A stretch of 64,000 nt of DNA. Origin: Bacillus thuringiensis (GTDB lineage Bacteria > Bacillota > Bacilli > Bacillales > Bacillaceae_G). Positions 28,227-36,771 of the stretch are shown piece after piece. Under the pieces are notes generated by a model that was given only the letters and a program-made list of their open reading frames with translations, did not search any database and had not been told where the DNA came from. Both the position numbers and the translations under genes were made by a program. Every line of letters starts with the position of its first letter. Within the stretch, counting starts at the first letter, position 1. The stretch spans positions 2,539,501 to 2,603,500 of the forward strand of contig NZ_CP155559.1 in NCBI RefSeq assembly GCF_022095615.2, written 5' to 3'.

Positions 28227-29240
28227 TTCTTCTACCTCTAATTTTCCCACTAATGTATCAATCACTTTTTCTAAGTTCACTATTTTTTCTTCTAATGCTT
28301 GAATGCGTTTTTCGCTATCTTCTACATTATTATATTTTAACTCATCATTGGACGATTTGAACTGCTCCCATAATTCGAAAATAGTATTTTCGGTAGGTGA
28401 TTTTGATTTTTCATCATTACTGGTTGCATCTTTATTTGCTTCTAATTCAAATTGAAGTTCATATGTATTTCCAGTTAACTCTTTAGCTATTTGTGAAATT
28501 AAATTTTTATAAGACTTTTCAACCCATTCTTGTTGAAATTCGTTTTCAAAATAAATGGTCAATAAATTTTCATTTATTCTGGCTGTCGTTCCTTTCATCC
28601 ACGTTTCATAGGAAGGTCTTGAAATTGTTAATTGGATTTTATCTTTTATTTCATCCCAAATCGTGTTGGATTCCTCTTGGCCAGAAGTGAGTGGATTATT
28701 TTGCATGTTATGAATCTGTGCTATAGAAGTGGCTTTTGATTCTATTTCGAACCAAATTTGATATTCTTCATTAGTAAGATTCTGTACGGTACTTGAAATT
28801 ATATTTTTATACTCCCCTTCAAGCAAATCACGATGAAACGCATCCTCACAAAAGATTATTAATGTATTATCTTCTATAGTAGCATTTGTATTTCTAATCC
28901 GTTTCATAAATGTTTTCTCAGCTACTTTTGGCCTTAATGCTTTCTTTACTTCATCCCAGCTATTAAGCCTTTCTTTTTGAACATCTTTCAACTTAGATGG
29001 TTCGCCATTACATAAATCAAACTGAATTTCAAATGTCGTATTAAACATTTCTCTTAATGTATGAAATACTAATTCTTTGTAATGAGATTCTAACCAGTCA
29101 CGTGCAAATTCATTCGGACAATAAATTGTTAATATATCATCATCTAAATTAACAGTAGTATTAGTAAACCAAGTTTCATATGATGGTTTTGAAATTTGTG
29201 GTCGAATTTTTTCCTTTACTTCAGTCCAATTCATTTTCAT
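28203..29240 (-). CDS. Protein with three tandem DnaA domain-I-like modules
   Basis: A 345-residue protein made of three repeats that match the N-terminal domain of the replication initiator DnaA: residues 3-75 (W5, ISKPSYETWF, NEFARDWLESHYKEL), 94-166 (W95, VAEKTFMKRI, EDAFHRDLLEGEYKNI) and 194-266 (W205, ISRPSYETWM, NEFQQEWVEKSYKNL). A predicted coiled coil (about 310-335) follows. The AAA+ ATPase and DNA-binding domains of DnaA are absent. Domain I normally mediates DnaA self-association and contacts with regulators, so this could bind DnaA or its partners; that is inference. ATG 29240 has AGAGGGGAG upstream. Module 2 is the most diverged. Confidence 0.88.
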   Translation of the reverse strand: MKMNWTEVKEKIRPQISKPSYETWFTNTTVNLDDDILTIYCPNEFARDWLESHYKELVFHTLREMFNTTFEIQFDLCNGEPSKLKDVQKERLNSWDEVKKALRPKVAEKTFMKRIRNTNATIEDNTLIIFCEDAFHRDLLEGEYKNIISSTVQNLTNEEYQIWFEIESKATSIAQIHNMQNNPLTSGQEESNTIWDEIKDKIQLTISRPSYETWMKGTTARINENLLTIYFENEFQQEWVEKSYKNLISQIAKELTGNTYELQFELEANKDATSNDEKSKSPTENTIFELWEQFKSSNDELKYNNVEDSEKRIQALEEKIVNLEKVIDTLVGKLEVEESKTQLEK

Positions 29241-29335
29241 AATAACTCCCCTCTTTTTACCGTTATCTTTCATATAGCTTAATAATATTACGCCTTTCCA
29301 ATAAATAAAGTCAATCCGTATCGTTAATAAAATTC

Positions 29336-29365
29336 AAGCAGCCCTGTATATAACAGGGCTGCTTC
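29336..29365 (-). terminator. Terminator of the EamA transporter gene
   Basis: AAGCAGCCCTGT pairs with ACAGGGCTGCTT around a 5-base loop, just after the stop at 29375. Confidence 0.85.
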
Positions 29366-29374
29366 TTTATACAA

Positions 29375-30292
29375 CTACATTTCCTTCTCAAATAATCTTC
29401 CTTGTTTGAAATAAGTCCGGAGTGTGGAGCGATTAGCTAAAAATACACCAGCCAAAATGAAACAAGCACCTATTCCCATTGTAGGGTTTAAAGGTTCTCC
29501 TAATATGATGTATCCTACTATAATAGCAATTAACGGCGATACATATAACCACGTTGATGGGAATACAGGATTCGTTTTTGATAAGAGCCAGTAATATAAT
29601 CCATGCCCACCAATTGATCCGATAAAGATGAGATATAAAATAGGCCACTGTACACTCCATGAAGCTAATACAGTTACATTCGGTTGTTCTACTATGACGG
29701 ATACAATTAGTAATAAAACTCCTCCGTAAAACATTTGAATACCATTAATGAGAAATGGTGATACACTTTGTAAATCCGAAAGTATTTCTTTTGAGCGAAT
29801 AGAGCCTATTCCGTAAAATAACTCTCCTATTATTAAAACAACACAAGCGATACTCCATACGAAACTTATTTCTTGATGCATTCCTGGTAAAGAAACAAAA
29901 ACAACACCTATTAGTGCAATAATTAAAGCGAAAAGTTGCTCCTTTTGTAATTTTGTCTTATTTCTCTTTGCTTGTAATAACAAGATCATCATCGGTCCTG
30001 TAGCAGAAAGCACAGCAGCTAATCCCGAAGAAATATATTGTTCTGCCCAGTACAGTGATGCGAATGTCATAAACGTTAAACAAAAACCAGCATACATAAT
30101 ACGTTTCGAAAATACATGTGGCATAATTTCTTTTCGCTTTAACTTAAATATAATCATCAGAATTACGCCTGCTAAAAAGAAACGAATGCCTGCTGAAAAT
30201 AACGGGGGCGCTCCTGCTTCAATTCCAATTTTTATCGTTAAAAATGTTGTTCCGAAAATAATACATACTAAAATATAATTGAAAATGACCAT
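29375..30292 (-). CDS. EamA/DMT-family metabolite exporter
   Basis: A 305-residue, ten-helix drug/metabolite transporter with two EamA repeats; the second repeat ends with the family signature around YVSPLIAIIVGYIILGEPLNP. Members export amino acids, metabolites or drugs. It is divergent from a MocR/PdxR-type regulator that probably controls it. RBS GGAGGAAG precedes ATG 30292. Confidence 0.88.
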   Translation of the reverse strand: MVIFNYILVCIIFGTTFLTIKIGIEAGAPPLFSAGIRFFLAGVILMIIFKLKRKEIMPHVFSKRIMYAGFCLTFMTFASLYWAEQYISSGLAAVLSATGPMMILLLQAKRNKTKLQKEQLFALIIALIGVVFVSLPGMHQEISFVWSIACVVLIIGELFYGIGSIRSKEILSDLQSVSPFLINGIQMFYGGVLLLIVSVIVEQPNVTVLASWSVQWPILYLIFIGSIGGHGLYYWLLSKTNPVFPSTWLYVSPLIAIIVGYIILGEPLNPTMGIGACFILAGVFLANRSTLRTYFKQGRLFEKEM

Positions 30293-30339
30293 TTTTCTTC
30301 CTCCTTTTTACTCTTACCATGAGTATAGAAGGTATAGTG

Positions 30340-30368
30340 TATAACAGTGTATCTATGTATATAACAGT
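30340..30368. promoter_or_regulatory. Direct repeats in the transporter/MocR intergenic region
   Basis: TATAACAGT occurs at 30340 and again at 30360, a 20-base period of two helical turns. Direct-repeat operators are typical of MocR/PdxR regulators, and the site lies between the two divergent genes. Confidence 0.5.
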
Positions 30369-30438
30369 TGCCTAAAATCGTAGTTGATTCTCTTTACATT
30401 TTTCGCTTTAATTAAATAAAAACGAAAAAGGTGAAACC

Positions 30439-31872
30439 ATGAAAATTGTCCTTCGTAAAGAATCCAACATACCGTATTACAAGCAAATATATATGCAGAT
30501 CGTTGAAAGAGTACAAAGTGGCATGCTTTCACATGGTGACTCACTTCCATCTTTACGTTCTATGGCCGAAGATTTACAGATTAGCCTATTAACTGTTCGT
30601 AAGGCATATAAGCAATTAGAAAAGAAAGAATATATACGCATTGAGCAAGGAAAAGGTGCTTATATACATAAACATGGAAGGAAAGATTTCAAACCAATTC
30701 CGTATAAATGGCAACAAACGAAAACGATTAATGTTATACGATCTCAATATGCAATGAATCAGCACCGAAAATATTACGATTTTTCACAAGCGATTTTGTA
30801 TCCTCGCTTATTGCCAAATCCATTCTTAGCAGATGAAATGCATAAAATACTGAATAAAGACCAGATGATCTTAGCAACTTATGGACCAGTACAGGGTGAT
30901 TATGAACTGCGAGTTGAAATAGCAAATTACTTACATGAACACCAGAAATTAGTGACAGACCCATCTCAATTATTAATTACAAGCGGTGCACAACAAGGAA
31001 TTGATTTAATTGCTCAAACATTATTAAAACCTGGTGATATTGTATTAGTGGAAAGTCCGTGTTACAGTGCCGCACTTGATATTTTCATCAATAAAGGCGT
31101 TCAAATTATACCAGTTTCTCTTGATAATCATGGAATTCGATCCGATTTAGTGGATGATATTTGTCAAAGTAAAAATCCCGTATTATTGTATACGAATCCA
31201 ACTTTTCAGAACCCAACAGGTACAGTAATGAGTAAAGAACGGAGAATGGAACTTATAGAACTAGCGGAACTGTATGAGTTTTTCATAATTGAAGATGATT
31301 CTTTCGGAGAGATATATTTTGAGGATGCTATTGTGCCCCCTCCAATCAAAAACTTTGATATAAATGGTCATGTAATATATATAAAAGGATTTAGTAAAAC
31401 GTTAGCACCAGGATTGCGTATCGCAGCACTTATTGCAGATGGTCCTATTTTTGAATGGTTATTTGCTGTAAAAGGTTCAATGGATATCGGTAGCCCTTTA
31501 TTAACACAAAAAGCACTTCTACCGTTTTTACGTGCAGAACGTATGAAAAACCATTTAGAAAAATTACGTACGGCTTTACAAATTAGACGTGATATAACGA
31601 TTGATATGTTATCACCACTTAAAGAAATTAGATTTCAAATACCAAATGGTGGCTTTAATTTATGGATTACACTTCCTGATTCGATAGATCCCTTTACCTT
31701 ATTACAAAAAGCAAATGAAGTAGATGTCTCTTTTTTACCAGGAACAGCTTGTCTATTAAATCCCGAAATAAATAATCACCAATTAAGGATTAGCTATTCT
31801 ATGTTAAATGAAAAAGAGATGTTAATTGGTTTAGAGAAATTACATGATACAATACAAAACTATAAACTATAA
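30439..31872 (+). CDS. MocR/PdxR-type GntR-aminotransferase regulator
   Basis: A 477-residue chimera: an N-terminal GntR winged helix (about 1-75, SLPSLRSMAEDLQISLLTVRKAYKQLE) fused to a fold-type I aminotransferase-like domain (about 110-475). The PLP lysine lies in IYIKGFSKTLAPGLRIA. Such proteins use bound PLP or amino compounds as effectors. It is divergent from an EamA exporter, a common pair where the regulator senses the exported compound. RBS AAAGGTG is good. Confidence 0.92.
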   Translation: MKIVLRKESNIPYYKQIYMQIVERVQSGMLSHGDSLPSLRSMAEDLQISLLTVRKAYKQLEKKEYIRIEQGKGAYIHKHGRKDFKPIPYKWQQTKTINVIRSQYAMNQHRKYYDFSQAILYPRLLPNPFLADEMHKILNKDQMILATYGPVQGDYELRVEIANYLHEHQKLVTDPSQLLITSGAQQGIDLIAQTLLKPGDIVLVESPCYSAALDIFINKGVQIIPVSLDNHGIRSDLVDDICQSKNPVLLYTNPTFQNPTGTVMSKERRMELIELAELYEFFIIEDDSFGEIYFEDAIVPPPIKNFDINGHVIYIKGFSKTLAPGLRIAALIADGPIFEWLFAVKGSMDIGSPLLTQKALLPFLRAERMKNHLEKLRTALQIRRDITIDMLSPLKEIRFQIPNGGFNLWITLPDSIDPFTLLQKANEVDVSFLPGTACLLNPEINNHQLRISYSMLNEKEMLIGLEKLHDTIQNYKL

Positions 31873-31905
31873 ACTATAGAAGCATGTGTCCACTATCTGT
31901 AAGCT

Positions 31906-31953
31906 AAAAAGTAAATACCCCAAAATATTTTTATTTTGGGGTATTTACTTTTT
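31906..31953. terminator. Bidirectional terminator
   Basis: AAAAAGTAAATACCCCAAAA pairs with TTTTGGGGTATTTACTTTTT. It separates the convergent MocR and oxidoreductase genes. Confidence 0.9.
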
Positions 31954-31972
31954 AAAGGCTACTTAATCATTG

Positions 31973-32899
31973 TTATTCCACTTTCATTACAATCTTACCT
32001 CTAACATGTTGACCTTCACTCAAAATATGAGCTTCTCTAACCCCTGCTTCATTAAACGGAACAACTTTATTTATGATTGGTTTTATTTTTTCATGTACAA
32101 TTAAATCTGATAATTCTTCTAGTTGCTTTCCATTTGGTTTTAGCCATAAGAAACCTGATTTTATCCCTTTTACTTTTTGGAGTGGTTCATGAACAATCGA
32201 AACGAAAACACCACCAGATTTTATAATTTGAAAACTTTTTTCCTGTACTTCGCCACCTATTGTATCTAACACAATATCAAAATTTGATAGTAATTCTTCA
32301 AATTTATCCTTTTTATAATCAATAACGAGATCCGCTCCTAGAGACTTTAAAAACTCTTCATTCTTACTACTTGCAGTTGTCGCAACAAAAGCTCCAAATG
32401 ATTTTGCGATTTGGATTGCTAAACTACCAACTCCGCCAGCTCCAGCATGAATAAGTACTCGGTCATGTTCTTTTATTTTTGCGTAATCTACAAGGCTTTG
32501 CCACGCTGTAAGTCCTGCAAGAGGAATCGAAGCTGCCTCTTCGAAACTTAGATTTGTAGGCATATAGGATACTAAATCCGATTTTACTGTAATGAATTCA
32601 GCATAAGAGCCCTGTCCTATATTTTCAGGTTTCGTATACACCTTATCTCCTATTTTGAAACACTCTACCTCTTCACCAACTTCTTCAATAATTCCAGCTA
32701 CATCTAACCCTAAAATGATTGGAAATGAAAATCTTAACTGTTGTTGTAAGTCTCCTTTTCTTATTTTCCAATCAACAGGGTTAATAGATGTTGCGAGAAT
32801 GCGTATTAATACCTCGTTATCTTTAACAACCGGTTTTAAAACTTGTCTTTCTTTTAATTCTTCAACACTACCATATTGATCTATAACAATTGCTTTCAT
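31973..32899 (-). CDS. Zinc-free medium-chain oxidoreductase (quinone oxidoreductase-like)
   Basis: A 308-residue medium-chain dehydrogenase/reductase. The N-terminal GroES-like domain includes INPVDWKIRKGD and the phrase LGLDVAGIIEEVGEEVE; the cofactor domain has the motif VLIHAGAGGVGSLAIQIAK, typical of NADPH binding. Zinc-ligand cysteines are missing, so it should reduce quinones or enones. ATG 32899 has AAGGAGG at proper spacing; the ATG two codons earlier is too close. Confidence 0.88.
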   Translation of the reverse strand: MKAIVIDQYGSVEELKERQVLKPVVKDNEVLIRILATSINPVDWKIRKGDLQQQLRFSFPIILGLDVAGIIEEVGEEVECFKIGDKVYTKPENIGQGSYAEFITVKSDLVSYMPTNLSFEEAASIPLAGLTAWQSLVDYAKIKEHDRVLIHAGAGGVGSLAIQIAKSFGAFVATTASSKNEEFLKSLGADLVIDYKKDKFEELLSNFDIVLDTIGGEVQEKSFQIIKSGGVFVSIVHEPLQKVKGIKSGFLWLKPNGKQLEELSDLIVHEKIKPIINKVVPFNEAGVREAHILSEGQHVRGKIVMKVE

Positions 32900-33092
32900 T
32901 TCCATTCCTCCTTGCTATTTATTTTAATAACATACAAATATTTCTCAAAATTTTTTGCCTTGAATTATCATAAGCTTATTTTTGGGGGTAATTATGTAAG
33001 AAGCAATATGAATTCCAAAAGAAACGTACACTCACCTTAGAATCATTCAAAACTGTATTTTCAATTACATTCAAAAGAAATGGGGAGAACTT

Positions 33093-33947
33093 ATGACTGA
33101 AAAGATATTTAAAATAAACGGGATTGATATATGTACAGAAAGCTTTGGAAATCCTAAAAACCCTGCTATTTTATTAATTATGGGTGCTACTTGTTCAATG
33201 GTTTATTGGGATGAAGAGTTTTGTGAACAGTTGGCTAACACGGGGAAATTTGTTATTCGTTTTGATAACCGGGATGTGGGACGCTCTGTTACATATGAAC
33301 CTGGAACTTCCAATTATACAGTTACAAATATGGCTGAAGATGCAATTGGGGTACTAGATGCTTATCAAATTGATAAAGCGCATCTATTTGGTATGTCATT
33401 AGGTGGTATGATCGCTCAAATTGCTGCTGTAAAACATCCCGAAAGAATTTTAACGTTAACATTACTGGCTACAAGTGTAATAGGATCTGACGATAACACG
33501 CGTGATTTACCTCCGATGGATGAAAGAATTTTAACGCATCACGCAAATGGCACGCATTTAGATTGGACAAATGAAAATGTTGTAGCAGAATATTTAGTTT
33601 CAGGATCTCGCTTATTATGTGGATCCAAACGAACATTTGATGAAAAAAGGGTCTTTAAACAAGTAAAACAAGAAATAGAACGAGCTAGCAATTTATTAAG
33701 TATGTTTAATCACGCTTTACTTCAAGGTGATGATGCATATGAATGTGTGCTTCACTCCATACAAGCACCTACATTAGTCATTCACGGAACAGACGATACA
33801 GCACTCCCTTTTGAACATGCTCTCGCACTTATTGATGAAATTCCTAACTCAGTCCTATTAAAACTTGAAGGCGCAGGACATGAAAATCATCCCGATGACT
33901 GGGTAGACATAATTCATGCTGTTACTAAACATACATCTAAAATATAG
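33093..33947 (+). CDS. Alpha/beta hydrolase
   Basis: A 284-residue alpha/beta-fold hydrolase. The nucleophile elbow is GMSLGGM (Ser102), the acid is in VIHGTDDTALP and the catalytic His in LEGAGHENHPD. The oxyanion-hole region reads LLIMGATCSMVYWD. It belongs to the group that includes aclacinomycin methylesterase-like enzymes; the substrate is unknown. RBS GGGGAG precedes ATG 33093. Confidence 0.9.
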   Translation: MTEKIFKINGIDICTESFGNPKNPAILLIMGATCSMVYWDEEFCEQLANTGKFVIRFDNRDVGRSVTYEPGTSNYTVTNMAEDAIGVLDAYQIDKAHLFGMSLGGMIAQIAAVKHPERILTLTLLATSVIGSDDNTRDLPPMDERILTHHANGTHLDWTNENVVAEYLVSGSRLLCGSKRTFDEKRVFKQVKQEIERASNLLSMFNHALLQGDDAYECVLHSIQAPTLVIHGTDDTALPFEHALALIDEIPNSVLLKLEGAGHENHPDDWVDIIHAVTKHTSKI

Positions 33948-33952
33948 ATAAA

Positions 33953-33997
33953 TAACGAAAAGAAGGGCACACAACAATTTGTGCCCTTCTTTTCGTT
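33953..33997 (+). terminator. Terminator of the hydrolase gene
   Basis: AACGAAAAGAAGGGCAC and GTGCCCTTCTTTTCGTT are perfect 17-base arms. Confidence 0.92.
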
Positions 33998-34008
33998 ATA
34001 TTAAAAAA

Positions 34009-34043
34009 AGCCCATCACTGTATCCGTATGTATAGTGATGGGC
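34009..34043 (-). terminator. Terminator of the ParM/ParR-like operon
   Basis: GCCCATCACT pairs with AGTGATGGGC, and on the minus strand a run of T follows. It lies 20 bases past the stop at 34064. Confidence 0.85.
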
Positions 34044-34063
34044 AATACTTATTTTTTCTATGT

Positions 34064-34399
34064 TTAAAAAAATGGACAATCTAATTGATCAACAGACTCC
34101 CATGATTTTTTTTTTATATTGTCAGTGGATTTATTAGCTTCAAGTGGCACGTTTTTAAAAGGGTTTACTTCAACCTTTAATATGGAAGATGGCTCTACGT
34201 ACAATGAGAAAACATGACTACTAGGTATAGCTTTTGACACATCAATATCTCCTACTTGTTTAAAGAGCTGCTGCGCTGCAAAGAAAAAGAAATTGGTTGG
34301 GTTTGATTGTTTATTTAGCCATGCAAGCATTTCAGGTGATACTGACTTATGAATATTGATTTTTACTCGATCACCACGTTTATATCGCCTAGATCGCAT
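34064..34399 (-). CDS. Small ParR-like partner of the actin gene
   Basis: A 111-residue basic protein whose start RRYKRGDRVKINIHKSVSPEMLAWLNKQSN resembles a ribbon-helix-helix strand and helix, as in ParR-type centromere adaptors. The C-terminal third is polar and probably unfolded, ending WESVDQLDCPFF, a tail of the kind that binds the actin filament in ParR. It starts 11 bases after the actin stop with a GGTGGAAG RBS, so both are one operon. The adaptor role is inferred from position and general build; no family hit can be checked. Confidence 0.6.
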   Translation of the reverse strand: MRSRRYKRGDRVKINIHKSVSPEMLAWLNKQSNPTNFFFFAAQQLFKQVGDIDVSKAIPSSHVFSLYVEPSSILKVEVNPFKNVPLEANKSTDNIKKKSWESVDQLDCPFF

Positions 34400-34410
34400 G
34401 CTTCCACCAA

Positions 34411-35580
34411 CTAACTTATCGTTAAGTTTGTAAACCCTAACTCTTTTTGCTTATGCTCTCTATATTTTGGCGAACAAGTGTAAACTAATAATCCGCGTGC
34501 ATTTGTAAATAATGGATTATCTACAAAGATTACATTTTTTAGTCGTCCTTTTTGTTTTAAAATCATTTTTAAACTGTTTTTTATAATTACTGCGCCCCCG
34601 CCATATATAAATACGTATGGATCGTCTTTCATATCATCAATTTTGTTTATGATATCCGTTGCGACACGCGCTGCTAAACCTAATAATGCTGGTTGTGATT
34701 CCTCAACTAATAACGCATTTCTTGGGTGCTTTTCACTTAAATAAATTTGGTTAAACTCTGTAATGCTATCAATCGTTTTTGTTGGATACTTTCGGTTCCA
34801 TCTCGTAATAATTTGTAGCAACGTTTCTTTCACACCATATGATAAACCTTTACTTAGTTGTGGTCTAAAGTTTACGCCTAGTGAAACTACTTCTTCTGTC
34901 GTCCCAGCACCAATATCAAAAGATAATAATGTTTTATCAACAAAATCAATTTCTGAAACTTGATTTTGTTCACATTCTATTTTATGTTTCACAACATTTC
35001 CTTCTTCATCGTATACAATACCCCACGTCCCAGAAGCGCCTTCAGGTAGGCATTTACAAAACTCGATAGATACATTAATCGTAACATCACGTCCGTTTGG
35101 ATAATGGAACACAACTTTATGATTGCCCATATAACGTTTCGCATTTTCCGCAGCTATTTCTTGTGTAATAAGCTGCATAGGAAGAGCAACAGATAAATCG
35201 TAACGAATATTAATATGACTAGAAGTTGGGCTTTGACGCATAGCACTTACCGCTAAACCAGATAGAATTGTAATAACCATTAACTCATCAGTTGACTTAT
35301 TTGATTTCTTCTCAACCTCAGTACCTTTTAATTGATCTTGAATGACTTTTTCTCCAACGATATACCGCACGTTATTTAACATTAGTGATGGAGAACTAAT
35401 GGTCACATCAATGTGATTTTCTAACTCAGATAATGAAACATCACTCTCATCTAACAATCCTGTAGGCTCTCCTATATATAAAGAATATATACTCGGAATA
35501 AAAATAGGGTCTTGCCCTTTCACCATTAACTTCAAACCGTTATTTCCTGCATCAGCACCAGCTTTTAAAAGAATAGACAT
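34411..35580 (-). CDS. ParM/StbA-family actin-like protein
   Basis: A 389-residue actin-like ATPase. The phosphate-1 loop is GADAGNNGLKL (8-18), phosphate-2 is LLSFDIGAGTTEEVV, and the adenosine motif is VFIYGGGAVIIK. It is longer than R1 ParM (320) and nearer to the size of Alp7-type proteins. On plasmids such proteins form filaments that push DNA copies apart. Here it is flanked by ordinary chromosomal genes, so the cassette may be an integrated plasmid segment or a recruited filament system. Confidence 0.88.
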   Translation of the reverse strand: MSILLKAGADAGNNGLKLMVKGQDPIFIPSIYSLYIGEPTGLLDESDVSLSELENHIDVTISSPSLMLNNVRYIVGEKVIQDQLKGTEVEKKSNKSTDELMVITILSGLAVSAMRQSPTSSHINIRYDLSVALPMQLITQEIAAENAKRYMGNHKVVFHYPNGRDVTINVSIEFCKCLPEGASGTWGIVYDEEGNVVKHKIECEQNQVSEIDFVDKTLLSFDIGAGTTEEVVSLGVNFRPQLSKGLSYGVKETLLQIITRWNRKYPTKTIDSITEFNQIYLSEKHPRNALLVEESQPALLGLAARVATDIINKIDDMKDDPYVFIYGGGAVIIKNSLKMILKQKGRLKNVIFVDNPLFTNARGLLVYTCSPKYREHKQKELGFTNLTIS

Positions 35581-35635
35581 AACTACCCCCTAAATTAATC
35601 TGACATCCCTTCCAAATATATGCGAGCCCATTCTT

Positions 35636-35753
35636 TTACATTCAAATGTAATGTAATTTTTTATTAATCTTAAAAACAAAATCTCATATTCTAGCCTATA
35701 TGTAAAAAGTATTTGACATGCAAGTTTTCCAATTTTATACTATGAATGTAAAG
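35636..35753. promoter_or_regulatory. Putative operator/centromere-like repeats upstream of the actin gene
   Basis: TTACATTCAAATGTAA (35636-35651) is a palindrome with 7-base arms. TCTTTTACATTCA there is matched in reverse by TGAATGTAAAGA at 35742-35753, just after the -10 of the gene on the other side. Repeats in the promoter of a ParM-type operon are where parC-like sites lie. Confidence 0.45.
35713..35741 (+). promoter_or_regulatory. Consensus sigma-A promoter for the downstream membrane protein
   Basis: TTGACA (35713-35718), a 17-base spacer and TATACT (35736-35741), about 45 bases before the TTG start at 35788. An operator-like TGAATGTAAAGA overlaps the start point. Confidence 0.75.
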
Positions 35754-35787
35754 AGTTTTTTACAAATATGGAGGTGTCATTTCTAAA

Positions 35788-36189
35788 TTGAAGCATAAAA
35801 AATTTATTTTCATGATTATCGTTTTATCATTAATTGGAGTCCTCATACATGGTGCATATAAATATGTAACAGAAGGTTCGATTCTAGGAGGAACAATATT
35901 CGCTTTTTCGTTAATGCTTGGTAATTTAATTAATCAAATTACTTGGGGAGATCCAAATGGAGTATCGGAAGAAAGCCAAGACGAAATGGGACAGCAAATC
36001 AAATATAAAAGCTTTAAAATTGCTTATTTTGCACTTATTTGTTTTATGTTTCTAATTTTAATATTTTCAGAAGGATTTGCATTCCTATTACTTGATGAAA
36101 TAAAGAATCTTCCTCTCTTTATCGCACTTTGTTCTTCATTCTTTATTTATCCTATTGTCGAATTTATAGTCGGAAAACAATATAAATAA
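35788..36189 (+). CDS. Membrane protein, unknown (133 residues)
   Basis: Four predicted membrane helices and a polar loop DPNGVSEESQDEMGQQIKYKS between the second and third. TTG start at 35788, preceded by GGAGGTG at 10 bases and a consensus promoter. A terminator follows at 36188. The loop DEMGQQI pattern recalls small DUF-type Bacillus membrane proteins but I cannot name the family. It is divergent from the ParM-like operon. Confidence 0.75.
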   Translation: MKHKKFIFMIIVLSLIGVLIHGAYKYVTEGSILGGTIFAFSLMLGNLINQITWGDPNGVSEESQDEMGQQIKYKSFKIAYFALICFMFLILIFSEGFAFLLLDEIKNLPLFIALCSSFFIYPIVEFIVGKQYK

Positions 36190-36230
36190 AAAGATGAGAT
36201 TTTCTATATACAGAAAATCTCATCTTTTTA
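36188..36230. terminator. Bidirectional terminator
   Basis: AAAAAGATGAGATTTTCT pairs with AGAAAATCTCATCTTTTT between two convergent genes. Confidence 0.9.
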
Positions 36231-36233
36231 TAT

Positions 36234-36770
36234 TTACATACCCTCAATTATCGCTTTTAATTTATTCACAGTCCGCCAATTCCTGACTGTAGCTGGTGTA
36301 TGTAACTTCTGAAACTGGTTCATTAATTTAGAATTCCGAATGCTATTTTTGAAAAACAAATAAACCACCTTCTCATCTATATAACAATCCTCCATTTCAC
36401 TTTTATACATAAGTAATTGCTTACTTTCATCTGCAGTAAGTGAATTAGCTAAAAAAGCAACATGTATATTTTCTCTTTCTAGTAATGCATCCGTCTCATA
36501 AGGAACATTGTTTATAATATTTATAAACTCTTCATTTGTCTTTAGAATAACTGGAACATCAAAATCGAAAACGTTTTTAATTTCAGATTGTATTCGTTCC
36601 TTTAGAAATGTTATATCTTCCTCAGATTTGAACACGATATTACCGCTTTGAATATATGTTTTTACTTGTTTTAACCCTATGGATTCAAACATTTCTTTTA
36701 AATCGGCCATTTTAATTATCTTATGCCCGCCTACATTGATTCCTCTTAGTAATGCAATATAAATTGCCAT
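36234..36770 (-). CDS. DUF1697 family protein
   Basis: A 178-residue protein with the family start MAIYIALLRGINVGGHKIIKM and the YIQSGNIVF strand; DUF1697 proteins have a ferredoxin-like fold and no assigned function. ATG 36770 follows GGAGG and lies one base past the stop of the upstream FUSC-like gene, implying translational coupling. Confidence 0.88.
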   Translation of the reverse strand: MAIYIALLRGINVGGHKIIKMADLKEMFESIGLKQVKTYIQSGNIVFKSEEDITFLKERIQSEIKNVFDFDVPVILKTNEEFINIINNVPYETDALLERENIHVAFLANSLTADESKQLLMYKSEMEDCYIDEKVVYLFFKNSIRNSKLMNQFQKLHTPATVRNWRTVNKLKAIIEGM

Positions 36771-36771
36771 A

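Noticed and set aside
32655..32879. Plus-strand frames inside the oxidoreductase and similar overlapping frames elsewhere
   Set aside because: They lie fully opposite well-supported genes, lack RBSs and have no domain pattern.
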